Source of the DNA: CAZKTO01 sp964555685
GTDB taxonomy: Bacteria > Chloroflexota > Dehalococcoidia > SHYB01
NCBI GenBank assembly: GCA_964555685.1
Contig: CAZKTO010000026.1
Span: forward strand, 1 to 35,983
Length of the DNA stretch: 35,983 nucleotides
Direction of reading: 5' to 3'
Below are positions 24,366-31,634 of this stretch, piece after piece; the stretch's first letter is position 1; every line of letters begins with the position of its first letter. The notes below the pieces were generated by a model. That model worked only from the letters and a program-made list of their open reading frames with translations. It made no database searches and was not told the origin of the DNA. The translations under genes and the position numbers were made by a program.

Positions 24366-24647
24366 CTATTTTGGTTCCCGAACCTCTGCCACTACAATCC
24401 CCTCTGAGCCGGCGGGATCACCGCTACGCCTGGCAAACCGGGCATGGAAGGTGCCTTGGTACCGATGCTCTCCTTTTTTAACGTGCCCAGTTTCCAGGCG
24501 CTCCATCAGCGTTACGTGGGCTCGGGACGTCGGACCCAGCGCCTGGTTATAGATCCGCTCCATAGTGGCGGGTAGATTGCGGCCACGGCCCGTGAGAACT
24601 TGGCCATCGGGTAGACGTAAGGTTATCTCAAGTATCGGTCTGCTCAT
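24366..24647 (-). CDS. Small basic protein of unknown function
   Basis: I do not recognise this 93-residue protein. It begins MSRPILEITLRLPDGQVL and is probably an alpha/beta cytoplasmic protein without signal or membrane helix. It is rich in Arg and Gly and has the segment TMERIYNQALGP. A very good ribosome site (AAGGAG, seven bases before ATG 24647) supports that it is real. It lies between the MfnB-like gene and the oxidase promoter on the same strand and may be a single-gene unit. Confidence 0.6.
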   Translation of the reverse strand: MSRPILEITLRLPDGQVLTGRGRNLPATMERIYNQALGPTSRAHVTLMERLETGHVKKGEHRYQGTFHARFARRSGDPAGSEGIVVAEVREPK

Positions 24648-24768
24648 CTTTCGCTCCTTAAGGTTGGCTTATCTTTAGGCTACTGAGACCGGATAGTGCA
24701 AGCGTACGTGGACCTCAGGGTGCAAGGCCACGCCAGGGGAGAGGAGGTGTCAGGGTCCGCGGAGGGGG

Positions 24769-25757
24769 CTACTTGGCGGGCGTGGTCGCGAGGGGCTGGA
24801 TGAGGACGCGCATCGTCCCGTCGGGCTCCTTGCGCTGGGTCAGCAGACGGTGCCCGGAGCGCTGCGCCCAATCGATGACGTCGTAGATGGTGAGAGCGTC
24901 GGCCAGGATCGCCTCGACGAAGGCGCCGGCGTCGGTCTCGATCTGGCGGGTGAGGGCGGCGATGACGCTGGCGCAGTTCTTGCCGCGCCCGTCGATGACG
25001 GCCCAGCCGCTGGGGCGGGCGCCGCCGTTGGCTGAGCGGATGGCGTGGGGGTCGATCTCGCCCGTCTTGCGCCGGTCCAGCTCGCGCTTGAAGGCGGCGA
25101 CGGCCTCCCACGCCACGCCGCGGTTGCGGTCGCCGGTGGCGCAGACGGCGCCGCGCACGCCGACGATGTCCGGGTTGACGCGGGCCAGCTCGTCGACGTC
25201 CGTCATGCGCAGGTGGCCCGAAAGGGCCGTGCTCATTCCCAGGTGCTTGCCCTGGAGCACCATCTCCCGCAGCTCCCGCTCCGGGATGAAATCAAAGAGG
25301 TTCCGCCCGTCCTTGGTGAGCGTATCGATGAGCCAGCCGTCGCACTGGCCCGCCTCGGCCAGCTTTGGCATGAGCCTGGGCTCCAGCCCGCCGAAGAGAT
25401 GGTTATCGGCGAAGAGGGAGCCGATGAGCTTGGTCTCGGAGCCCTGGATCGCCTGGCGGGACTCTCGCAGCACCTGCACGGCCGTATCGTAGTCTGTGTT
25501 GACGAAGCCGACCTTGACCGACGATGCCTTGAGGAGCGTCGCGGCGTAGACGGCCATGGCGACCGTGCCGGGCTGGCTGGGGACCACGCCCAGCGTCACG
25601 CTCACGTGCTTCTCCGGCGGGATGCGGTCGCGGACCTGCTTGACGAGGAGCGGGTGGCCGGAGCCCACCAGGGCCTCCTGAAGGTTCTTGATGTCGATGA
25701 CGTCGGCGCCGCCGCGCTCGGCCTCCAGGGCCTCCGCCATGTTCTGCACGCTGACCA
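24769..25757 (-). CDS. MfnB-like (5-formylfuran-3-yl)methyl phosphate synthase fused to a TusA-like domain, 5' end in assembly gap
   Basis: About 328 residues are visible, from VSVQNMAEALEAERGGADVI at the gap edge. The first 220 match the MfnB family: the lysines in VIDIKN, SSVKVGF and TLTKDGRNLFDF and the segment DIVGVRGAVCATGDR agree with the Schiff-base and active-site pattern of the methanogen enzyme. That enzyme makes a furan precursor of methanofuran from two glyceraldehyde-3-phosphates. The last 75 residues resemble the sulfur-carrier TusA (NCASVIAALTRQI, then YDVIDWAQRSGHRLL), with a Cys at the usual site but without the usual following Pro. The fusion and its role in a bacterium are unexplained. 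Only a few N-terminal residues should be missing. Confidence 0.78.
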
Positions 25758-25794
25758 NNNNNNNNNNNNNNNNNNNNNNNNNNNNNNNNNNNNN
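25758..25794. other. Assembly gap of 37 undetermined bases
   Basis: The run of N separates the MfnB-like gene from the DapA-like gene, both on minus. Its true length is unknown. It hides the end of one protein and the start of the other, or an in-frame join of the two. A join needs a true length divisible by three, and 37 as printed is not. Confidence 0.95.
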
Positions 25795-26902
25795 CGGTGG
25801 CGCCGGAGGGGGGCAGCCACGCGGGGCGGGCGGCGCCCGCGGGCGTCTGGCCCTGGGACGCGGGGGCCGCGGCGATGGTGATGGGGGCGGGCCGGGCGCC
25901 GGCGTGCCCGTTGCCGGAGCTGCGGGCCTCCGCCGCGATGGGGCGCAGGGCGGCGAGCTCGCGCCGGAGCTCGTCCTTCTCCTCCGCGGTCAGGTTCGAA
26001 AGTGGCGGGCGCACGGGGCCGCACCGCAGGCCCATGAGCTCGGCCCAGGCTTTCACCATGGGCACCGGCATCGCCCCGCCGAACTTCTTTACCGTCCGGC
26101 CCCACCACTTGTCGGACAGGGCCTTGATGGCCTTCAGGTGCTGCTCGTAGAACTGGGTGTCCAGGTCGCCCTTGGTGGCCCGCTCGATGAACTGGACATA
26201 ATGGTTCGCCCCGGGCCTGTCGAACCGGAAGTCCGACGTGTTGGCGAACATCACCTGCTGCTGGAAGCCCAGCTCCTTGCCCTTGGCGAAGATCCACTCG
26301 TCGGGCGTGCTGATGATGGCGCGGTGGCCGATGAGGAGGTGCGTCTCGATGGAGGTCTGCTGGTTGAAGCTGGCCTCTTTCACGCCCACGACGCCGGGTA
26401 TCTCGCACAGGCGCTTGAGCCCTTGGGGACTCATGACGATGCCGAACTGGGGCGAGTTGTAGAACATGATGGCGAGGCGGGTCTTGGACGCCAGGAGCTG
26501 GACGTATTCGACGACCTGCTCCTCCGTCTTGGTCACCATGTAGGGGGCCGCCACGATGAGGAGATCGAAGCCCAGGTCCTCGGCCCGGCGGGCCAGGGTG
26601 AGCATCTCGCGGGCCGAGGTGTGGGTCACGTGCGCGCCGATGAGCCACTGGCCCTTGGCCTCGTCCGCGGTGACCTCCATGACCTTCATGCGCTCGTCGC
26701 GGGTCAGGCTCCAGAACTCGCCCATGCCCCAGGTGCAGCCGGCGCCGCGGACGCCGAGGGCCCGCGTGTGGCGGATGTTGTGACGCAGCGCGGCCTCGTC
26801 GACCTCGTCGTCGGGCGTGAAGGGCGTGAGGATGGTGGACCACTGGGCGCGCAGGTGCTCGCGAGCCCACTCCTGGGCCTCGCCTCTGGTGTATCGTGCC
26901 AT
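25795..26902 (-). CDS. DapA-family (dihydrodipicolinate synthase-like) aldolase/lyase, 3' end in assembly gap
   Basis: 369 residues are visible. The TIM-barrel has the class I aldolase residues of the family: Y148 in MFYNSPQFG and the Schiff-base lysine K175 in GVVGVKEASF. The usual GTTGE phosphate/carboxylate motif is changed to GCTWGMGEF, so this is not a standard DapA, and the substrate is unknown. After the barrel (about residue 320) comes an Ala/Pro/Gly-rich stretch (SGNGHAGARPAPITIAAAP) running into the gap. It looks like an interdomain linker or a disordered tail. ATG 26902 has GGGGGAG two bases away from the codon's upstream side. It lies immediately upstream of the MfnB-like gene. 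Confidence 0.82.
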
Positions 26903-27064
26903 GACTCCCCCTTGCGGCGTTCAGGGACCGCGCCCTGGGACTGGGAGGGCCCTGGGCGACGGCCCAGCCAGACGGAGCCGCCCGTCACGCGCGTAGAACC
27001 GATGGTAGTCTAGGCTCCGGCCCGCCCCCCGTCAACCGTTCGGGAGGGCATTCCACGGAGCTTG

Positions 27065-27073
27065 TGCTATAAT
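27065..27073 (+). promoter_or_regulatory. Extended -10 promoter of ctaB-ctaA
   Basis: TGCTATAAT is a perfect extended -10 element, about 60 bases before the ctaB start. The -35 region is poor, which an extended -10 can offset. It is the only such element in the gap between the divergent DapA-like and ctaB genes. Confidence 0.6.
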
Positions 27074-27131
27074 TCACGAGGCCCAGCTCCGACTCCTTTG
27101 AGCACGTCGCCTGAGGCCGGTCTCCACGGCA

Positions 27132-28046
27132 GTGAAAGCGCGGCCCATCGTGCAACCAACGGTCCTGGCCGGCAGCCCCGGCTCCCTGCGGGCCCTGGCG
27201 GCCGACTATCTCGCCCTGACCAAGCCGCCCATCATTCTGCTGCTGGTGGTGACGGCGCTCGGCGCCATGTTCCTGGCCGCCCAGGGTCCGCCTCCCGGCA
27301 AGGCCGCGCTCCTCGTCGTCATCGGCGGGAGCCTCGCGGCGGGCGGCGCCAACGCCCTCAATCACTACCTGGACCGTGATATCGACGAGCGCATGGCCCG
27401 GACGCGCTGGCGGCCGCTGCCGGGGGGCCGCGTCGAGCCGCGCTCGGCCCTCGTCTTCGGCATTGCGCTCAATGGCGCGGCCTTCGCCATCCTCGCCAGC
27501 GGCGTCAACGTGCTCTCCGCCGCCCTCGCCATCAGCGCCACGGCCTTCTATATCTTCGTCTATACCCAGTGGCTGAAGCGTACGACGACGCAGAACATCG
27601 TCATCGGCGGGGCGGCGGGGGCCATTCCGCCTCTCGTGGGCTGGGCCGCCGTCACGGGGGAGCTGGGCCTGGCGGCCTTCTACCTCTTCGCCATCGTCTT
27701 CTTCTGGACGCCGCCGCACTTCTGGGCCCTGGCGCTCCTTATCCGGAACGACTATGCCCAGGCCGCCGTACCGATGCTCCCCGTAGTCCGCGGCGTCGCG
27801 GAGACGACGAGGAGCATCGCGCTCCATGCGGCCATCCTGGTCACCCTGAGCGTCCTCTTCTATACCGTCGAGGGCGTCGGCGCTATCTACCTGGGCGGCG
27901 CCCTCGGCCTCGGCCTGCCGTTCCTCTTCTTCGCCTGGCGCCTGCTGCGGTCCGGCTCCACCCGCGACGCCCGGCGCCTCTACCTCTACTCGCTCCTGTA
28001 CCTTGCGCTCCTCTTCCTCTTCGTGGCGCTGGACGGCGCGGTCTAG
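27132..28046 (+). CDS. ctaB: Protohaem IX farnesyltransferase
   Basis: The 304-residue UbiA-type prenyltransferase has about eight helices. The first Asp-rich motif is in NALNHYLDRDIDERMARTRW and the second region contains FFWTPPHFWALALL with R and D following (IRNDYAQAAVPML). It adds a farnesyl group to haem B, giving haem O for the oxidase. GTG 27132 lacks a clear ribosome site, and GTG 27150 is possible. It is followed directly by ctaA. Confidence 0.95.
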   Translation: MKARPIVQPTVLAGSPGSLRALAADYLALTKPPIILLLVVTALGAMFLAAQGPPPGKAALLVVIGGSLAAGGANALNHYLDRDIDERMARTRWRPLPGGRVEPRSALVFGIALNGAAFAILASGVNVLSAALAISATAFYIFVYTQWLKRTTTQNIVIGGAAGAIPPLVGWAAVTGELGLAAFYLFAIVFFWTPPHFWALALLIRNDYAQAAVPMLPVVRGVAETTRSIALHAAILVTLSVLFYTVEGVGAIYLGGALGLGLPFLFFAWRLLRSGSTRDARRLYLYSLLYLALLFLFVALDGAV

Positions 28047-28086
28047 CCACGTGGGCCGCGCAGGCGCGGAGTCCAGGCGAGAGCTC

Positions 28087-29016
28087 GTGAGCGTAACCAC
28101 CGTCGGCCGCATGCAACGAGTAGAGAGCCGGGTCACGGCCCGCCGCATCGGCTGGATGGCCCTGGCGCTGGCCCTGGTGACGGCGGGCCTGATCACCTAC
28201 GGCTCGTGGGTGCGGGTCTCGGCCGCGGGCCTGGGCTGCCCGGACTGGCCCCTCTGCGATGGCGGGCTGCTCCCCGGCGGCACCCGAGCCTCCGCCATCG
28301 AGTACGGCCATCGCATCCTGGCGGGCGTGACGATGGTGCTGGTGGCGGCGGTGGGCGTGCTGGCCTTCCGGCGCCGGCGGGAGGTCCTGGGCTCGTGGGC
28401 GCTCCTGGCCCTGGCGGCCGTCCTGATCTTCGTCCAGGCGGGCCTGGGCGGGATCACCGTGCTGGCCGACCTGCCCGGCTGGGTCCGCCTGGCGCACCTG
28501 GCCATGGGGATGATCATCGTCGCGCTGCTGGCGGCGGGCGGGCTCGCCGTCCTCGCCCGGCAGTGGGCGCCGTCGCCGTCGCCGTTGCACGCCTTTCCGC
28601 TGGTGCTGACCGCCGCGGGCATTATCATGGTCGGCGGCTCCATCGTCGCCACCCACACGAGCTTCGGCTGCCTGGACCTGCCGGTGTGCGACGGCGGCGC
28701 GTCCACGATGGCCACGTGGCTCCACACGCTCCACCGCAGCCTGGGCCTGGTGCTCTTCGCAGGCGTGGTGTTCATGGCGGTCGAGATGCGGCGCCGGGGC
28801 GGCACGCGGCCCATGGCGGTGGCGCTGGGCTCCCTGGCCCTCTTCCTCGTCGTTCAGATGAGCGTGGGGGCCGCCTCCATCGCCGTCGAGATGCCGGATG
28901 GGCTGCGCGTGCTCCACGTGGCCCTGGCCTCGCTCACGTGGCTGAGCCTCATCGCGCTCTGGGTCCTGTCGACGGCTCCGAACAGGGGCGCGGCGCAGGG
29001 CCCGCCCCTGCCTTGA
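28087..29016 (+). CDS. ctaA: Haem A synthase
   Basis: The protein (about 309 residues from GTG 28087) has eight helices in two homologous halves. It has the four family histidines (in EYGHRILAG, RLAHLAMGM, TLHRSLGL and VLHVALAS) and both Cys pairs (LGCPDWPLC and FGCLDLPVC) of CtaA. It oxidises haem O to haem A for the caa3 oxidase. The start is uncertain: GTG 28087 has GAGAG upstream, while GTG 28051 and ATG 28111 are alternatives. Gene pair ctaB-ctaA probably forms one transcript. Confidence 0.93.
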   Translation: MSVTTVGRMQRVESRVTARRIGWMALALALVTAGLITYGSWVRVSAAGLGCPDWPLCDGGLLPGGTRASAIEYGHRILAGVTMVLVAAVGVLAFRRRREVLGSWALLALAAVLIFVQAGLGGITVLADLPGWVRLAHLAMGMIIVALLAAGGLAVLARQWAPSPSPLHAFPLVLTAAGIIMVGGSIVATHTSFGCLDLPVCDGGASTMATWLHTLHRSLGLVLFAGVVFMAVEMRRRGGTRPMAVALGSLALFLVVQMSVGAASIAVEMPDGLRVLHVALASLTWLSLIALWVLSTAPNRGAAQGPPLP

Positions 29017-29104
29017 CAGGGGCCTGCGCGGCGCACTAGCGTGGGGCCGCGACGAGTCGGGGTCGCGCCTGCGGGCACGGGCGCGGGGGGCCACCCAGGA
29101 AGCC

Positions 29105-29183
29105 ATCCCGAATTGCGGGTCATCAGATTAGGTTTCACCCCCACCCTCACCCTCCCCCATCAAGGGGGAGGGGATTTTGGGAT
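29105..29183. repeat. Inverted-repeat element family A, copy 3
   Basis: ATCCCGAATT (29105-29114) and ATTTTGGGAT (29174-29183) bound a 79-bp copy with the inner hairpin CCTCCCCCATCAAGGGGGAGG. It lies between ctaA and the dehydrogenase gene. Its right end contributes an in-frame ATG (29182) upstream of the likely true start. Confidence 0.85.
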
Positions 29184-29199
29184 GAGTTCAGGAGAGTCC

Positions 29200-30228
29200 A
29201 TGCAAGCGGTCAACGTCCTGTTCACCTGGCGAGTCCCCGAGGAGTTCATGGGCATCGCGGCGGGCGTGGACCCCCGCGTGCGGGTCGCCGCGGCGCCGTA
29301 TATCGAGCCGGAGGAGCGCCGCGACCTGCGCCGCAAGGGCCGTCTCTCCGAGCTCGACAGCTACCCCGTTGCCGTCCCCCAGGAGCTGCGCGACCGGCTC
29401 CGGGAGGCCGATGTGATCTATGGCCTCGATTTCCCCAACGGGCTCCCGTCGCTCGCTCCACGGCTCCGGTGGGTGCAGCTGATCGGCGCGGGGGCCGACC
29501 ACCTGGCGGGCACCGGGCTCATGGAGAGCCAGGTGACCATCACCTCGACGGGCGGATTCAGCTCCCGCAACATCGCCGAGTACTGCATCAACCTGATGCT
29601 CTGCCACGTGAAGCACACCAAGGAGTACATCCTGGCGCAGCCGGCCAAGGGCTGGAACCGGATCTTCGTCGACTCGCTGGCCGGTAAGACGGTGGGCATC
29701 GTCGGCTACGGGCGCATCGGCTCGATGGTGGCTCGCTTCGCCAAGGCGTTCGACATGGGCGTGCTGGCGGTCCGCCGGACGCCCGCGCCGGAGCCGCCTC
29801 CGCACGTGGACCGGATGTACGCCGCGTCCGGTCTCGTGTCCATGCTGCCGCTCTGCGACTTCGTGGTGATCTCGGTGGCGCTGACGCCCGAGACGCGCCA
29901 GCTCATCGGCCAGCGGGAGCTGGGGATGATGAAGCCGAGCGCCTATCTGATCAACGTGGCGCGCGGCGAGGTGGTGGACGAGGAGGCGCTGGTGGAGGCG
30001 TTGCGGGATGGCCGGATCGCGGGCGCCGGCCTCGACGTGTTCAAGGTCGAGCCGCTGCCGCCCGGGAGCCCGCTATGGGAGATGCCCAGCGTCATCGTGA
30101 CGCCCCACAGCTCGGCGGCCATCGCCAACTACGCGAGCCACGCCGCGCGCTACTTCGCCGAGAACCTGACGCGCTTTATGAGCGGGCAGCCGCTGATGAA
30201 CGTGGTGGACAAGAGAAAGGGGTACTAG
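29200..30228 (+). CDS. D-2-hydroxyacid dehydrogenase
   Basis: The 342-residue protein has the NAD-binding GxGxxG in GIVGYGRIGSMVARFAKAF and the catalytic residues of the family: Arg in LINVARGEVVDEEALVEAL, Glu in LDVFKVEPLP and His in VTPHSSAAI. It should reduce a 2-oxoacid to a D-2-hydroxyacid with NAD(P)H. The substrate is not evident. The position before the pantothenate genes is suggestive only. ATG 29200 has AGGAGAG upstream and is preferred to ATG 29182, which is contributed by repeat A3. Confidence 0.9.
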   Translation: MQAVNVLFTWRVPEEFMGIAAGVDPRVRVAAAPYIEPEERRDLRRKGRLSELDSYPVAVPQELRDRLREADVIYGLDFPNGLPSLAPRLRWVQLIGAGADHLAGTGLMESQVTITSTGGFSSRNIAEYCINLMLCHVKHTKEYILAQPAKGWNRIFVDSLAGKTVGIVGYGRIGSMVARFAKAFDMGVLAVRRTPAPEPPPHVDRMYAASGLVSMLPLCDFVVISVALTPETRQLIGQRELGMMKPSAYLINVARGEVVDEEALVEALRDGRIAGAGLDVFKVEPLPPGSPLWEMPSVIVTPHSSAAIANYASHAARYFAENLTRFMSGQPLMNVVDKRKGY

Positions 30229-30326
30229 GCGGCTCCCCTCCCCGCACCGGGAGGCTTTGCCCTAAAACCCCTTGCCCCTCAATGGGGGAAAGCCTGCCCT
30301 GAGCGAAGTCGAAGGGGCTGGGATGG
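30229..30326. repeat. Decayed intergenic repeats after the dehydrogenase gene
   Basis: No gene is seen. The stretch contains CCTTGCCCCTCAATGGGGG and CCTGAGCGAAGTCGAAGG, the latter related to the two CCTGAG...CCGAAGG units at 34800-34845. These look like remnants of short palindromic repeats. The whole gap 30229-30664 is filled by these, element B copy 2, the promoter and the leader. Confidence 0.5.
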
Positions 30327-30421
30327 GGCAAAGCCCCCCTGGAGGGAGAGCGTTGGGGTGAGGGCCGACGGGTCGGCCTCCGCTTCCGTCAGCATGCTGC
30401 GTGGTATCACTTTTTGTGCAA
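30327..30421. repeat. Inverted-repeat element family B, copy 2 (inverted)
   Basis: The reverse complement matches copy 1 (18987-19088) across TTGCACAAAAAGTGAT, CCACGCA, CATGCTGACGGAAGCGGAGG, CCCTCACCCCAAC and CTCTCCCTCCAGGGG. A palindrome GGCCGACGGGTCGGCC (30363-30378) stands where copy 1 has a different central hairpin. The outer end near 30327 is decayed. Confidence 0.75.
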
Positions 30422-30440
30422 TGCCACTCGACCACTCCCC

Positions 30441-30469
30441 TTGCGGGGACTGGACACGGCTGCTAGACT
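30441..30469 (+). promoter_or_regulatory. Probable promoter of the pantothenate operon leader
   Basis: TTGCGG (30441-30446, 3 of 6) and TAGACT (30464-30469, 4 of 6) are separated by exactly 17 bases, followed by an AT-rich ACTATTTT. This predicts a start near 30476, just before the structured leader. The boxes are not strong. Confidence 0.45.
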
Positions 30470-30475
30470 ATTTTC

Positions 30476-30627
30476 GCCTTGCCGCCGACCCTTCGGGGCG
30501 GCGAGCAGCGCGCGGCAGCCTCGACAGCGGTATATCGACGTCGCTTGGATCGGCAACGACCGAGACGGCGGGCAAACGGGCGTAAGCACGGCCCCTCTCG
30601 GTCATTGGCGAGAGGGGCCTTTGTTTT
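30476..30627 (+). ncRNA. Candidate attenuator/riboswitch leader of the pantothenate operon
   Basis: The leader has a 9-bp stem CTTGCCGCC/GGCGGCGAG near 30478-30506 and ends in an intrinsic terminator. GACCGAGA (30558-30565) is exactly complementary to TCTCGGTC (30596-30603), which overlaps the 5' arm of the terminator, so the two structures exclude each other. TCGG (30550-30553) could in turn pair with CCGA (30560-30563), blocking the antiterminator. This three-state layout is typical of attenuators and riboswitches. The first gene begins at 30665. I could not match it to a known class by eye, and no T-box signature is seen. A pan-type RNA motif is known before pantothenate genes and should be compared. 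Confidence 0.6.
30590..30627 (+). terminator. Intrinsic terminator inside the operon leader
   Basis: GGCCCCTCTCG (30590-30600) pairs perfectly with CGAGAGGGGCC (30609-30619), followed by TTTGTTTT. It is the best intrinsic terminator in the window and stands 37 bases before the start codon of the next gene, as in attenuation. Confidence 0.85.
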
Positions 30628-30664
30628 GCCGGAGAGCGCTGGGAGCGGCCCGGACGAACGCACG

Positions 30665-31633
30665 ATGTGGGACGCTATCACGGACGTGCCGGGCATCGCG
30701 GTGGGCCACTGGACGGACCGGCGCGCCGCCACGGGGTGCACCGTGGTGCTGTGCGAGAAGGGGGCGGTCTGCGGCGTGGATGTGCGGGGCTCCGCGCCGG
30801 GGACGCGGGAGACGGAGCTCATGCGCCCGGGGATGCTCGTGCGGGAGGCCCACGCCATCGTCCTCGCCGGCGGGAGCGCCTTCGGCCTCGATGCGTCCGG
30901 GGGCGCGATGCGCTACCTGGAAGAGCGGGGCAAGGGGTTCCAGGTCCGGCGCTGGCGCGTGCCCGTCGTCGGCTCGGCGGTGATCTTCGACCTCATGGTG
31001 GGGCGCGGCGACGTGCGCCCGGGGCCGGAAGAGGGCTACCAGGCCTGCCAGAGCGCCGCCTCGGGGCCCGTGGCCCAGGGAAGCGTCGGCGCAGGCACCG
31101 GGGCGACCGTCGGCAAGGCGCTGGGCCTCAAGAGCGCTGTCAAGGGAGGCATCGGCACCGCCAGCGAGCGGCTGGCCGATGGCACGGTAGTCGGCGCCAT
31201 CGTGGCCGTCAACGCCTTCGGCGACATCGTGGACTACGCGACGGGCGAGGTCATCGCGGGGCCGCGCCGCCCCGACAAGTCGGGGTTCGTCAGCACGCTG
31301 GGCCGGCTGAGCGCCGGGCGCAAGCCCAGGTCCAGCGGGGGCGAGAGCACGACCATCGGCGTGGTGGCGACGAGCGCCCGCCTGGATAAAGAGGGGGCCA
31401 ACAAGGTGGCCCAGATGGCCCACGATGGGCTGGCCTTGGCCGTCCGGCCGGCCCACACCATGGGCGATGGAGACACGATCTTCGCGCTGGCCACGGGCCG
31501 CCGCCGGCTCGGCCGGGGCGGCGTCACCGCCATCGGCGCCATCGCCGCTCGCGTGGTGGCGCGGGCCATCGCCTCGGGCGTCCGCGAGGCCGGTTCGCTG
31601 GCCGGCGTGCCGGCGGCACGGGACCTGAAATGA
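30665..31633 (+). CDS. P1/S58-family (DmpA/ThnT-like) self-cleaving N-terminal-nucleophile hydrolase
   Basis: The 322-residue protein matches the P1 family: TDVPGIAVGHWTDRRAATG at the start, LAGGSAFGLDASGGAMRYLE, VGAGTGATVGKALGLK, and GGESTTIGVVATSARLDKEG. Members cut themselves before a Ser or Thr, which becomes the nucleophile, here most likely T229 in ESTTIGVVAT. Known activities are beta-aminopeptidase (DmpA, BapA) and pantetheine hydrolysis (ThnT). Placement as first gene of a pantothenate operon suggests release of beta-alanine or pantothenate from larger compounds, which is inference. ATG 30665 is the first Met of the conserved fold. A GCCCCGAC palindrome lies inside the gene at 31269-31285. 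Confidence 0.85.
   Translation: MWDAITDVPGIAVGHWTDRRAATGCTVVLCEKGAVCGVDVRGSAPGTRETELMRPGMLVREAHAIVLAGGSAFGLDASGGAMRYLEERGKGFQVRRWRVPVVGSAVIFDLMVGRGDVRPGPEEGYQACQSAASGPVAQGSVGAGTGATVGKALGLKSAVKGGIGTASERLADGTVVGAIVAVNAFGDIVDYATGEVIAGPRRPDKSGFVSTLGRLSAGRKPRSSGGESTTIGVVATSARLDKEGANKVAQMAHDGLALAVRPAHTMGDGDTIFALATGRRRLGRGGVTAIGAIAARVVARAIASGVREAGSLAGVPAARDLK
31269..31285. repeat. GCCCCGAC-NN-GTCGGGG palindrome, inside the P1 hydrolase gene
   Basis: GCCCCGACAAGTCGGGG is a perfect 7-bp inverted repeat with a two-base centre in the coding region for RRPDKSGFV, a variable loop. Confidence 0.65.
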
Positions 31634-31634
31634 C

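Noticed and set aside
25403..26902. A continuous minus open frame crossing the N run
   Set aside because: It leaves the gap in the wrong frame for the MfnB-like domain, so its part beyond the gap is meaningless. A real fusion would need another gap length.
30476..30627. T-box or c-di-GMP riboswitch in the pantothenate leader
   Set aside because: No T-box antiterminator consensus is present. A GGGCAAACGGG stretch recalls part of the c-di-GMP-I aptamer, but the other conserved segments are missing.
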